From Kudoa neothunni (taxonomy: Eukaryota; Cnidaria): DNA of 64,000 nt. The notes beneath the pieces are model-generated. The model made no database searches. It was given only the letters and a program-made list of their open reading frames with translations, and was not told the DNA's origin. The translations under genes were made by a program, and so were the position numbers. Where the stretch lies: contig OZ199838.1 in NCBI GenBank assembly GCA_964304625.1, forward strand, positions 186,001 through 250,000. The letters are read 5' to 3'. The number at the start of each line of letters is the position of its first letter. Positions within the stretch are counted from its first letter, which is position 1. Shown here one piece after another: positions 44,721 through 58,300 of the stretch.

Positions 44721-47700
44721 ATGGATAAACAATACAATATATACGATTCATCGAATCGTTCAACGCTACGACTAAGTAGGCGAATACAAGAGAGGAGAGC
44801 TGTGGAAACAACATTATGGCAGGAGTGTGATTTGGAATCACAATCAATGCATATTTCAAATCTAAATCCACCTATTTCTATTTCTACTCAGGAGACACCC
44901 CTACAATCACGACGAAATTGTCGACGTTTACGCCTTTCACAAGAAACCGACGAGCAAAAAGAACGAAAACAAGAACAAATAGAGTAAGCAATAGAAATCA
45001 ACGAGTACGAGAGGCGACTCAACAGAGTCCTGCAGTGTCACATATAAATGAGCACAACACATGGTCAGACAATAAATTTGTACCTGAACCTTACTACACT
45101 CTTGTTCTATTAGGTCAACAAACGCGAAATATGTTTGATGATACCTGAAACATGGTCGCTTCGCATACGACCTCTGCTACATACAACTACGGAAATAAAA
45201 GGAATATTACAATTGGGAAATGTCCAAAATTTGTCCAAAATTCCTTGCTAAGAAGTGAATAAACGAATTTTCGGGTGTGTTATTCCGGCGGTAAGGTTAT
45301 TTTGGACAGACTACCTGATCCTGATCCTCCTCATTTTCTACAGACACCTACTACAAAATATCCGGAGATACAACTGCGCTTTCCAGATGACATCATTTGG
45401 AGCGAACGTAATTAGTAGGGACGGATTCATGCCTACTTTTAAGGTTAATGGTCAAATTTGTCATCGGATTGGATCGTTATTTCCTTCTAAAAATGAGCAT
45501 CTGAAATTCTTGCAAATATATTTCATAGAAGACATGCGTTTGCAAGCTCAAAATCGATCCAGCATGTATCCCCAGCTTAGGTATGATATTATTTTAGCAC
45601 TTCAAGATATGTTACACAGCCACAATAGCTACATCCACAGTTTTAAGTATGCTTTAGAAATGTACCCGTCCTCTGATTTTAATATAATTATAAACGCTAA
45701 CGAGCGTCCAGGGGGAGAAGATAAAACGCCCCAACTTGCAATGAGGTGACCATCGTAATGTCAGATGAACAGCATTGTAGGAGGGATATTGTTTTGAGGA
45801 GTAAGGACAACAGACTTAAAAGAATAAACGAAACGCACAGATCGTATGATGCATTGCAATATCTACTAATTAATGTTTATGGTCAAGATGGTCACCATCT
45901 TTGTATTCCACAGATTGGCACAAACAAAAGTGTTTCATGTAAGGATCTTTATTTTTTTCATTTGATAGTAAGGGAAAATAATTTTAACATGCTTCATCAG
46001 TTTGAGGCATTATTCCAAAAATATTCTTAGATATTTTTGCGAAGATGGAATCAGAGACTTTGGTTCATCAGAGCCAAACAAGATGAATTTCATGTTGAAT
46101 CATACATCAATTTAATGGATTGCAGTCGTTGCGACGGTGAAATAAATGGGAGGGGACGGTTGTATATTTTTCCGTCGACTTTTGTAGTTTCATCACGCTA
46201 TATGACCGTGAAGATGCAGTATAGTTCCAGATTGTAACAATAACCACGGTCCATGATACCTGAGGTGTGTTGAATCCAGAAATCTCGAGCATGAATGATC
46301 AGAGAAAATGCACCAAAAACTATTCCAGACAGACGCTGATGTGTATCCTGTTTACAGAAGAAGACGACCTGACAATGGGGGTTTTCGGGCGTAAATGTAT
46401 CTGAACAACGGTGGGGAAGTCATCATAGATAATAGGTGGATTGTTCCCTATTGTCCTTTGTTGACGAAGATTTTCAATTCCCATATTAATGCAGAGTATT
46501 GCCATTCAGTCAAGTCCACTGAATACATATGGAGGTACGTAAACAAAGGTTCTGATGCTGTCATGTTTGCTGTTAATCAAGAAGATCGTTTAGATGAAAT
46601 TTCAAATTACCAGGCTGGTTGCTACATAAGCAGTAGCGAAGGATTTTGGAGATTCTTCGGCTTCAATATTCACAGTTATTTTCCAGTCATAGAACACTTA
46701 AGCGTCCATGTGGAGGACGGTCAGCGTATTTATTTCACCGACGAAACTTCGTTGAATCGGTTACAAGATCCAAGGGCCATGAGATTAACCGCTTTTTCAA
46801 GCTATGCTAGATTAACGAATTCGCTCATAGTCTCCTCTACCACCAAGTCTCATCTTATTACGTATGGAATGATAATAGTTGGCGTAGGAGAAAAAGAGGA
46901 TGTCCAGTTGAAGGCCACCCATGCATACGATTCGACTCTATAATAGGAAGAGTTTACAGTGTTCATCCTGCACATCAAGAATATTTTTATTTGAGGATGT
47001 TGCTCCATTGTGTAAAGGGGGCCTAAAAGTTTTGACGGTCAGGTATAACCAACATACCTTGAAGCGTGCATTAAAAATGTTTGGTGGAGGTAGACAACCA
47101 CTAGGAATGTACATTAAGGGAAGTTTCTCTTACCAACAGTCAACGTCAATTACGAAGATTATTTGGTCTGTTGATCAACAATTGCGAAATGCGCCAGCCT
47201 CACAAACTGTGGTTACTTTTTAGAGAAGATATGTCGGAAGATTACCGGTATCAACTGTAACAAACCAATTTAAAGTCAAACGTGGTTTTCAATTCTAACA
47301 TTTTTAACATGCCCCTAATCGACACAGAAAAACACTTTAATTTAAATGGGTGGAGGAATGTTAAATTCATACGGATTTCTTCCTTTTGACAGAACATTTG
47401 GGGCCCCTCTTCCAAATGAAATCCATAGAGAATTAGCCTACAACACTGAATAATTATCCGAGTTTGTAGAAATAAACAAGCCGGAGCTGACGCCTGACCA
47501 AAGATTTTCATTTAATACAATGTTGGGAAGTATTTATAACAATATAGGTAATTGTAACGTTTTTTTTATGCACCAGGTGGTACAGGTAAGACATTTGTGA
47601 CAAATCTTTTATTGGCCGAATTAAGAAGAGATCCTAAAATTGTACTTGCTGGTGCATCTTCGGGCATTGCAGCCACATTATTACCAGGGAGTAGTACAGC

Positions 47701-48858
47701 CTATAGTACATTTAAGTTGCCAATCGCGATTGAGGGTGATGGAACCGACATATGTGCAATCAGCAAAGGGACAGGTCTGCCCCAATTGTTGACCAGATGC
47801 ACGGGCATCATATGGGATAAATCCACAATGACAAACAGAGTGGTTTTCGAAGCTTTAGATAAAACGATAAGGGATTTAACAGACAAAAAAATTTCATTTT
47901 GTCCAATCACAATGATTTTGTCCGGCAATTTTCATCATACTCTACCCGTAATACCCAGAGGTACAAGATATGATCAAGTAAAATATCCCCTAAAGTTTTC
48001 TTCATTATAGGTGCACATTAAAACCCACTGTCTCATCACCAATATGAGAGTGCAACTCAACAACGAAGAAGGAGTCAGTCAATTCGCTTCAGAAATACTA
48101 CGGATAGGTGATGATCAACTTATCATTGGATCTGAAGAAGGATGTATTTCTCTATGTTCCGCGGCAAACTTGGTTTCGTCCATCGATGAATTGATAGACC
48201 GTGTATTTCCAGAAATACAAACGAACTTTTACAACTCAAATTGGCTGTCAGAACGATCTATTTTATCCCCACAAACCAATTCGTAAACAAAATCAATGAT
48301 AGGTTGATCCATCTTATTCCAGGCGACTCTACAGAGTATAAATTATATGACACCGTTGTGGACAAAAATCAATGTGTCAATTTCCCCGTTGAATTCCTCA
48401 ACAGTCTAGAGTCTAGACTCTAGAGCTATCGGGGTTCCTTTGCACAAGATTCTTTTAAAGTTAGGCACTCCAATTATATTTCGAAGAAATTTGGATTCAC
48501 CGAGGTTGTGCAACGGCACTTGATTGGTGGTAAAGTCATTAATGTCTAATCTTATTGGGGCCAATATCGTAACAGGTTGTGCCAGAGGGGAAGATGTAAA
48601 TATTCCGATTATTCCTTCAGACACCACCTTTAATTTTAGAAGACTGCAATTTCCCTTCAAACCATGCTTTGCAATGTCCATCAATAAGGCCAAGGGGAAA
48701 ACCTTCAAAGTTTCCGGTTTCAATTTGGAGGAATTGTGTTTTTCTCATTGGCAGCTTTATGTCGCCATTCTAGGGTAGGTTCCAAACACAATTTATACGG
48801 TTTTTCTCCAAATGGTCGGACCAAAAATATAGTGTATAGGGAGTTATTACAGTAACTG
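44721..48858 (+). pseudogene. Helitron Rep-helicase, broken
   Basis: Rolling-circle transposon protein in fragments. Order of parts: a basic N-terminus (44721-45150); a Helitron N-terminal domain (45340-45750: NIRRYNCAFQMTSFGANV, QICHRIGSLFPSKNE); a degraded Rep region (45746-46400) with the tail-end block YPVYRRRRPDNGG; IVPYCPLLTKIFNSHINAEY and HSVKSTEYIWRYVNKGSD (46395-46943); then a PIF1-type helicase with Walker A APGGTGKTF near 47572-47598 and its continuation SSGIAATLLPG; and a C-terminus AMSINKAKGKTF to NIVYRELLQ (stop near 48855). It is interrupted by numerous stops and frameshifts. The HUH nuclease motif was not found intact. The 3' hairpin and CTRR end were not identified. Confidence 0.88.
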
Positions 48859-50321
48859 ACTATTCTTATCACTTTCTTATCTTCATGGATCTTACTCGCC
48901 TATTTAAATTCAGTGTTTATATAAATTTCATTCAAATTTATTTATATGAAACAATGTCTCTTTGATTCTATGTTTGAGAATATATCTATAATGTTATGTG
49001 GAACATTATTCTATTACCATTCAGCGATAAGAGTAGGAACTTTACATGGAACACTTTTGTTTTTAAATTTTTGGAGTGTGAAACTGATAACAACCTTCAT
49101 CCCCGACATTTATTTTTGGATGTTGCAGTAGGTTATACGATTCATGTGCTTCGATTACTCTATGACGTGTGCTGTGTTTATTTCACAAAAAATGTCTAAT
49201 ATTTCATGCTGCTGATCTAACTTTATAGAGGGGGACATTAATCGTGACATGAACTGTTATATCAACCTCTACTTTCTTCTTAAGAATGCCATCAGTATCT
49301 TTCATTGTAATAGGATCAGAAGTTGGGTGGATTTCTAAAACAAACATAAAATGGTAGGTATAGCTATTTTGCCGATTAAACATATATTGGGTGTTAGAAA
49401 AATACTTGTTTTTCTGAAAACGTGTTGCTGATCAATTCTAAGCTTGTATATGCAAATCATCCGAGAAATACATTTTGTAAAATGTTGGTTCGCCGTCGCC
49501 TTAAAGCTACTACGATCCAATTCCAGGGCCAATTTGACCCCATATCTTAAAGTAACCACAAATTCTGATTAAACGAACGCGTTAGTTTTAGAAATGACTT
49601 CGTATTGTGTTATTATATCTTTAAGAACGCTTGTGGAAGTTTTTGTCCGCATTTTTCAACATTTTGCGTGTGACAGTGTGACTTTACTTCTTTGGTAAAT
49701 GTTTACAAGATTTCTATTTGCTTTTCTTCGTTTCTTAAAACCACGGATGCATCAAATAATGAAGATGAGATTAAACGAAATGAGGTTCATTCGTTTGTGT
49801 TATAGTTACTTTAATATATTTATATTAGGTTTTTTCTGTTTCTTCTTAAATATAATGGCTACCTACATTATTGTGTAAAATTTTGTTACGTTTCGTTCAT
49901 GACTGTTTCGCGCATTAAATTTTCGGCAGATGCTCATGCTATTAACATATTGAAACGTTTATTATATTAAAAAATATAATCTAAAACATTTTTATTTCAA
50001 TTTTTCCCCTGAATTAGATATTCCCAACACACCGAGCATAGCTGGGTATTACAGCTAATATTGTTTAAAGCTGGTTTTCCTTTTTTTGGGGGGAGGGCCT
50101 TTTCCATTGAAAACACAAAATCTCTCACGAAATTGTATACACTAAAAACTTAGCTTAATAGAGGCTTTGATTTAACGCATTCAATAAACAAATATTTAAT
50201 AACCTAAACATTCATCAATAGTGAATTAACTCAAAATGCGGCAGCAAGCGCTCACTCAATCATTCAAAAAAGCGTGCGAGTATGACAAAAATTATGCAGA
50301 TTATTATTAGAAAACACATCA
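48859..50321. other. Region between Helitron and BRK1
   Basis: Contains open frames at 48946-49199 (+) and 49335-49559 (-) that may be Helitron-captured or chance sequence. Nothing is recognised. Confidence 0.35.
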
Positions 50322-50576
50322 TTATGAAACCTTTAAAGCTACTTCAATATAATCTAATTTTTGTTCAAGTGATGCAAGCCTACCTTTCAGCTCGTTTATT
50401 TGTATACCAACATCCCTATCTAAATTTGAGCGATACATTAATAAAGGGGCTACCTAGCGGCCACAAACACAAACAATACCAAATTTGTTCACACAATCAA
50501 CAAAGGACTTTATTGTGGCGGTCAGTTTGGATATCTTATTCCTCTCAATCCAATCCACAGCAACTTCGCTCAGCAT
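50322..50576 (-). CDS. BRK1: BRICK1 (HSPC300), WAVE/SCAR complex subunit
   Basis: Smallest subunit of the WAVE regulatory complex, which relays Rac signals to Arp2/3-driven actin assembly; it forms part of the trimeric helical bundle with WAVE and ABI. Two exons, 50480-50576 and 50322-50419, with a 60-nt GT..AG intron, give 63-64 residues (human 75). Matching blocks are VAVDWIERNKISKLTATIK (human IHQDWANREYIEIITSSIK), FVDCVNKFD (human ADFLNSFD) and LKGRLASLEQKLDYIE (human LNEKLTALERRIEYIE), with identical spacing. A 109-codon open frame on the opposite strand is its shadow. The N-terminus is shorter than in human. The gene looks complete. Confidence 0.88.
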
Positions 50577-50930
50577 TCTCACCGGTTGCTCTCAGGAGAT
50601 TTGAAGATTAGCATTAAACACTGGTTCACTTGTTATTATTATATTAATAAGTTTAATTAGCGTTCTTGACAATATTCATCACGTTATTTTTGTACAAATA
50701 AGTTGAAAATTTTATTCAATGTTATTATATGGGAAACTGCGGAATTTTTATCAATTTTCGCCAAATAAATTGCGATAATGAATTAATCTGAGATAATGAA
50801 TACCAAAGTGGAATTAGAACTTCATGATAACAACGATAAATTTACTATGAAAATATTACATTCGTCCAAAACTTGTTTACGTTTTTTCAATTTAATCAAT
50901 TAATAATAATGAAAAAAATATTACCAACCC

Positions 50931-52175
50931 TCGAAGTACCATGCTCAAAAAACTTATTTGTTCCCGTGGGGTCGGTCGGCGATCCCAGCGGTCTTCTACT
51001 GTAATGATTTAGTATGATTCTAACTTTTAATATATAGATTAATTGATCTTTTGACTATTAAAATATGTATAAAATATCCAAGCGACAAATGAATTTATTA
51101 AAAATATCGTAACTATATCGGGAGACATCACCAATTAAACTTATCCAAACAAAATCACAAATGGTGGATGTAATAGATATAATTATTTCAGTTTCGTTTT
51201 TAACTGAATGTAACAAAACAGAAATTTCTACGCCACCTTTAACATCAATATTAGGCTACCCGGCCACAGCATTAACAGGAGGTAACTCCGGTGAAGTTCG
51301 GTAATCAATTATTGATTTTTACATTAAGATATATTTACAACACATCATGAGAAATAAAGAATAATGTTGAATATAAATAAGGATGAATTTATTTGAATTA
51401 TGAGTGAAAATATTTTTAATCACAATAAAAATATGATTCAAAGTTTATTTCTTTCAACTTGGTTTTAATCGTTTCAATAATTATAAGGAAATGGCCTAGA
51501 TAAATTTCACTAAAAATTAAAAAAATAAAACGATTACAATAAACGATAATTTGTTATTTTATGGAATAGAGAATCGTTGAAATTTGGCGATATCATGACA
51601 AAAATAATGTGACTAAGTTATAATCTATTAATTACTAGATTAAACTATTAATTTTTAGTAAAATATGGCTGCCTTTTAATTTACTACAATTTAAATTTAA
51701 TTGGTAGAAAAAATAAATATCGTGAAATTTTTTGAAAGCACATCAGGCAACCTGTTAGGTTTTCAACGTGCAATAACCTGGGCGACAATAATAGAAGGAT
51801 TAATTTCTTTTAATCCTATTCCATCATCGGAATCTTACAACAGCTAACAAAAATGGTTACAAATTACAATATTCCTGAGTCTGGTCGTCTCAATATATAT
51901 TAGAATGATCAATTTTCTTACCATATAAATTAAAAACACTTAATACAACCATATAAAATAATTTGAAATAACATATATCTGCGCTACGTAACATTGAACA
52001 AAATTTTTTGAACCGTAGAACACTATAATTTGTTTGAAATTATGTATTTCTAAACAATACACGTTAACCTAAGGTTACATGAACCCAACACTTATAATGA
52101 AAAGTTTAAGTAGGTAAAAACAAACATTTACCAAAAATGGGGTCACGAATGACCTCCTGGTCCCAAGAGGGTTAA
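50931..52175. mobile_element. TTAA-flanked (piggyBac-like) non-autonomous repeat
   Basis: The right end, in reverse complement, begins ttaaccctcttgggacc and is followed by a ggtc..tgacccc pair. The left end has accaaccctcgaag with a ggggtc..gatccc pair. Both share AACCCTC and the internal GGGGTC/GACCCC hairpin with the repeats at 61.4-63.0 kb. No transposase frame is present in the 1.2 kb between. Confidence 0.5.
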
Positions 52176-55100
52176 ACTAGCGCAAACTGCCAAACTTCGG
52201 ATGTGATTGGGAAAATTTTATCATAGAAGAATACGGTCAAAAAGTAAATAAAAATAAGATTCTTGAATAGCCCAGAGGAGAAATTAAAAAAACCATCTTT
52301 ATTTATAAATTTTCTTCAAAAATTAAATATATTATAACATATAGGCCTAAAAAAATGTAATCGTTATTTTTATAAATATGAGAAAAGATTAAACATCAAA
52401 TAAAAAGACTATATATATTTAAAAAATAAAATGTATTATTTATGTTTAATAATGTACTACTAAGTTACCATTTACATTGCTTTTTTTATTTGGTATAATT
52501 CACATTCGTAAAAAAATGATTTTTCAAAAAATAATTGTTTAGAGAGTTTTTTTACAGATATCAAATGTATGAAGATTAAAGATTCATTATAAAATCGCTA
52601 TAAATTTTGCCATGATAAAAGTTTTATGATAAACTTATTATAACTTTTTTTATAATTCAAATAAAGTAACCAAAAAAATCAATAAACTAAAAATAATGAA
52701 AATGTATTGAATTTTTCTTTTAAAAGGTTTATAGTCGAAACACCAACAATGATAGAGAAGATAATTTATAATAAGAAGTAAGTATAAGGTTTGATTAGAC
52801 GGCTGAGTCGTATAATTTTGGAACGACCCATTACTAAAAATGTTATTAAGATGTATAATAAATGTAGAAGTTAATGTGTGTACAATAAAGTGGGTTTTCA
52901 TGGGTTATTGAAAATTTAAGGAAGATATCACATGTGCCGACAGTGTTGTATTCGGGATTTTGTACCAAAATTAGATGTTATCATAATTATCTGAATACTT
53001 CCTCTCGGTATTCTTTTATTTTATTCATAGCATTTCTGAAAGAATTGGCGAAAAAAAGATACGCGGAAGGGTGTTATTTAGGTGCCACATCCTACTCTAT
53101 TACCCTCATTAGTAAATCAAATGCAGCTGTAATCTTATTATCATTAACGCTAATCTACCTACAAGAATTTTACACCACCAATTCACCACTTTATTAGCAA
53201 GCTGGAAGCTACATTTTATTTTTGTATTTTTTAAAGTGGAAAAATGATAATACTAGTGAAAAATGTCTTAAAATTAAAATCTGTATTATTTTAGTTTATA
53301 TTTAACTTACAAATTACAAATTTCCCCATTTAGTTCTAAAATAAATTAAAATCAAAATGGTTTGGTTTACTCCATTTGCTATGTTTAATTGAAAAAGGAT
53401 GAACATCATCTTTTCACTCCTCATCACCTAACACTTATTGATCTGAGCTATTATTCATTCCTGCTTATATATACCATTTTTATGTAAAGTAATAAATAAT
53501 TCTAATAAACTATGTTATTATAATTATTCCAAAATATTATACGTAAAAAATGAATATAAAGGTGATACTAAACTATAAAAAGTATAATCGCTTAAATAAG
53601 TTCTATACTTAAGGGTGAAAATTAAATGAGCTAAATAAAAATATCCAATTTGTATAGTTCACAAGAAAAATTATTTCAAAATCGATTTTTATTTACTATT
53701 TATTTGATCTGGCTGTTCTCTTGCTCTAGCTGGGTTTTTGTAAGTAATTCAAAGCGTGTCACATCGTTGGTAAATGATATTTGAAAATCGTTTGGGGTTT
53801 AATGAATTAAGATACTTATTATTTGTATATATTGAAGTCGATAAGTTTGTTTCATATGTTATCCTGTGTTGAATAAATCAAGCGACTTCCTTATTCTATA
53901 TTGCGTCATATGTTAACTTAAATTTTGAGGCAGTTGTAACTGAAAATCCAATAGATTCAAAAAATATGCCATCTAAATATACTTGACTAAAATAACTATT
54001 ATATATTGTTAAATTGGCATTCATTTATTTATGTGTATAAATGAATGCTTTGATCCTTGTTTCACCTATACTTTAAAGAACAATTTAATTTATATTTCTA
54101 TATCAGAGGCAAGGTATTAATTCAGAAGTAAAACTTGAACCTTAGCATAATAAAAACTATGAAATTAAACGATGGATATCAAATTTAGACAGAAGACAAA
54201 GTTAAAATTAGATAGTGGTTATATTTTTATGGATATGGATTATTTCTAAGTAGACAAAAATGTTGACAACCAAATTACAACTTAATCATATAAATATGTT
54301 ATTTTGAAAGATAACAAAGTTATGATTTTACATGAAAATAGCGATAGTTAGATTATATAAGTCGAACAGGCTTAATATAAAATATTACCTTACTGCGTTA
54401 TTTTGTAGAATAAATTATAAATTAAATGAATTATCGTATCCCATTTTTTGAATCGAAACCGATTGATATCAAAATAATCAGAAATATTATTGTACGCATT
54501 ACGTCCTCACATGATTTAAATGGGGAATAACAAAAATTACGAAGTGAATGAACTAAGATTAATTTTTAAATTTATTCTTGAATGACACCCGCACCCCCTC
54601 TAGGGAATCACTGATATAGGTCCCATAACTAAGAATTTTAAGATTAAGATTAAAATATAAAATATTTCTTTTCATATTGTGCAAAAAAATGAATAAGAAA
54701 TATTATTTATATTTTTTTATAATTGACTATTCACTAAATTTTATCCCAATGTAAAAAGATACAAATATTTTACCAATAAATACGATTAAAACAAAAGTTT
54801 CGAATTGTTTTTCAGCCATATAATCTTAATAAAATTTTTCTGTTATTGTAATTCGATAAAAAATGTAACACCCATTCAAAAAAATAAAGAAAACGCAAAA
54901 TAACAATAATTGCGCACGCAGTTGAGTACTTACTATCCGTTGCGTACTGTAGTGAAATAATTGATAATTGATGGTCTAACCGTAGGAATTATAGAAAATG
55001 TTTGTTTATTTGTTAGAAAACAAATATCCAGACTATTATCAATACCAACTTAGTCATTAAACTGTAATAAGGACGGAATGATTCGGCGTAAAACCATTGA

Positions 55101-55364
55101 AACCAACTGCAAAAATCGTACGGGATTGTTAGCGTTATTGTAGCTAGATATTTTACTGGGCAGTATGTGGCGTTTAAGTTTGATGAATTATGCTCATAAA
55201 GCGCAGCGGGATCTCTCTTTTTTTGTAAGAAAACATTAGTTGCGCATAATATGTACTAATTTGAATTGACTCCGACTCCGGTTTGACCTGCCAACTGAAA
55301 GGACCCTTGATTGGAGATTATCGTGTGCGTAGGTGGTGGGCGTAATTTGCAAGATCAAAGTCAA
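52176..55364. other. AT-rich region upstream of PIKfyve
   Basis: Open frames at 52650-52901 (-; two hydrophobic segments) and 52935-53197 (+) are divergent. They have no recognisable domain and one lacks an ATG start. A possible decayed hAT right end lies at 54591-54613. A TGCGCACGCA element is at 54911-54920. Confidence 0.4.
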
Positions 55365-58300
55365 ATGTTTTCCAAATGGTTCAAACGAAATTCATCAACC
55401 AACACCAATGTGCGTATAAATGAGAATGTTTTCGTGTAGAGACTTGTTTGTTTAGCCGGAAAATTCGGAAGCGAACACCAACTTTGAAATGGAGATAAAC
55501 AACCCACCCCCAACCATACCACCACACTCAAATACCGAACCCAATTTAAATACGAGTGTGGTGTCTATTTCGTCCACATCTGAAAACTTTTATTGGATGT
55601 GTGACGAACAATGTACAGAGTGTTTCAATTGCCATCAACCTTTTACACCATTTCGACGGAGACACCATTGTCGTCAATGCGGTAGGATATTTTGTGGAAA
55701 TTGTTCCTCTTACCGAATCAATTCTATCGCTTCCTATATGTATTCGAAATTGGGTAGGAATTTTTATGATTATGGATGTGTGAGATTTATTTTGGGGGTT
55801 AGAAAAGAAACGTTTGTGCGAATTTTGTTACGCCTCTCTCTCCAGTAAAATCACTAAACAAAGTCTCCTACACAAAATCTCGAGAAACGATCCTAGAAAC
55901 GCACGAACTAAATTCGGTATCAACAATGATGATCAAATGTAATGATCATTATGTGAGGCTTGGCTTTAATATGTTTTTTCAGGCTGTTAGAGATGGGATT
56001 AACCAACATTCTCAACTATGATTGTAAATATTATAACAACCCCAACGATCCAATGGTTGAGAGGATGATTACAAAGGCTGTTGAAATAAATAAAAATGTA
56101 ATTTTAAATATGTGATCTATCGTCAAATCGACCAACTTATCCAATTTAGATTAATCCCAGCAGGTTTTATGGAGATCAACTCGACATTAGGAATTATGTG
56201 AGCACTGTGTGTATAGTGGACGATATCAACTACAAAAATTTCGACAAAGTCTACTATGGTGTTGCATTCACTTGCACCCTCTCTGGCTGTTGCACCATGG
56301 ATTCTATCACCAATCCAAAACTACTACTGGTCGGTTGCAGAATCAGCTACGAACGCTCAAATGCTTACTCGCTACTCAGCTCGGTTGTCAAGCAACAACA
56401 ACAATACCTCAACATACTAGTCTCGAGAATACTCAAATTGAATCCGGATATTATAATTTTTAGATACGCTGTTTCAAACGCTATTCGAGAAGTTTTTGAA
56501 AGACACAACAAAGTGTTACTGGGTGATGTGAGCTACGTATGTATACTCTATTGTTTCTTGTGTTCGCATACGCCAGCGCTTTTCAACTGGTGGTGCGAAC
56601 TAATGTTTTATGAAGGGATGCGAGATCGGAAATAATTTTATTTTTTTAAATATATTGTTGACTTGTAAATATGTGAATCTAAAAATAAATAATTATTAAA
56701 TCCTTATTATTATTAATTATTAATTTAATCTGTCTTAATTTTTCTTCTTCTAACCTTCGAACACTTGAGGAAAAAAGTTACACGAATACCTGAAAGTGGC
56801 CGGCCACTGTGACCACACGCAACAATGTTTTAAAATAATAAAAATTATTGCGCCTAAGGTTCAGAACATAACTATTTACGTTATTTTTTACATTTTCACG
56901 TTAATAAATTTAATAAAAATTAATCAATTATGCATTTTTATGACCTTTATTTGCACAACTGCGAAGGGCAGGAGTAATTATGCCTGTATATATACATATA
57001 CTTAGAATAGCGTAAACAATTAGAGATAAACTGTTTTATTATTGCTTCATTTTTCACATTTTCCTCTCCTTCTTCTTCTTCTTCTTATTATTATTATAAC
57101 AGCTAAGGTTTTTCTATTCTCAAAATCCATGGTTTTATTATGAAACCTCTTCTTTTATTGATAGAAATATGTTAAATGTGTAAATTCGTATTTTTTAAAT
57201 TGAAATTTGGCATTATTAATTAATTTACGAATAAGAAATATATATACACGTATAGTCTATGAGTCTTTTGAATTTTTGAGTTATGATGAAATGGTCTATA
57301 TTTAACTTTATACAACTATGTTCGACTCTATTTTTTGCTGATATATAATTTAACAAAATCATTATAATATGCGTGATTCGCATGCCAGATTAAATTAGCT
57401 AACAGAATCAAGATAATATAGAAAATAAAAATGTTTTTAAAAAAATTCCTCGCTTCGAAGTACATTTATAATTTTTATTTTGCTGCAGAAAATCCTTTTT
57501 ATATATTTTAATTATGTAAAAGTTATTATTTATATGGTGGACATGTTCAGGTGTGTGTATAACTTTTCTCCTTTTTTGATTTTAAGCAAAAAAATTAAAC
57601 TTAAAACTCCATTATTTAAGTATTTTGAAGCGCCATTATACTATAAAATTCACGCTGGGAAAACAGGAAATAAAATATTTTGTAAAAGTTATCGATGTAA
57701 TAAATGCTGGTCGGCCACCCTCCTGATATTCGAGGATTAATATAATGCAGAATTATTTTACGAGACGGTTTAATTTATAAAATTAATGAATGATACATTT
57801 TAAGTAATTAAAAAATAAAATGTAAAAAGATAATAGTTTAAAGCGAAGGTTATTGGCACGGTAAAATTTAATCCTAATATTCGAGTGCGCACGCGCGATG
57901 CAAATTTTTTATCCTCAGTTTTTACTTACAAGCTGTGTACAGCTTTTATGTTTTTAGGGACCAGAAATAATTAAATATAGTAACAACTAACGACACCTAA
58001 ATATTATTTACTATGTCAATAGCAACTTTCTTTTTTTATCATATACTTCAAAAATATTTATATTGTTCGAAGTGTCCCCACTCGTATAATATTATCTTGT
58101 CATCAAATATATAAGTAGAGAATCACCTTCTTAATATTCTGATGCGAATAAATATATAACATGTTATATATCAATTATAATGAATATTTTTAAAAATATT
58201 GTTTCAGTCATAATCGAGATAAGTTATTTATCTCACTAGAAATTGTTGGGAACAATAAAGTAGGTTCTCTCCAATCTTCATAACAAGGCGCTGAAAATTT

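Noticed and set aside
50282-50611. 109-codon plus-strand frame
   Set aside because: Antisense shadow of the BRK1 gene, whose exons match the family in order and spacing.
52650-53197. Two divergent small membrane-protein genes
   Set aside because: Both frames are short and AT-driven, one has no ATG start, and no splice or domain support was found.
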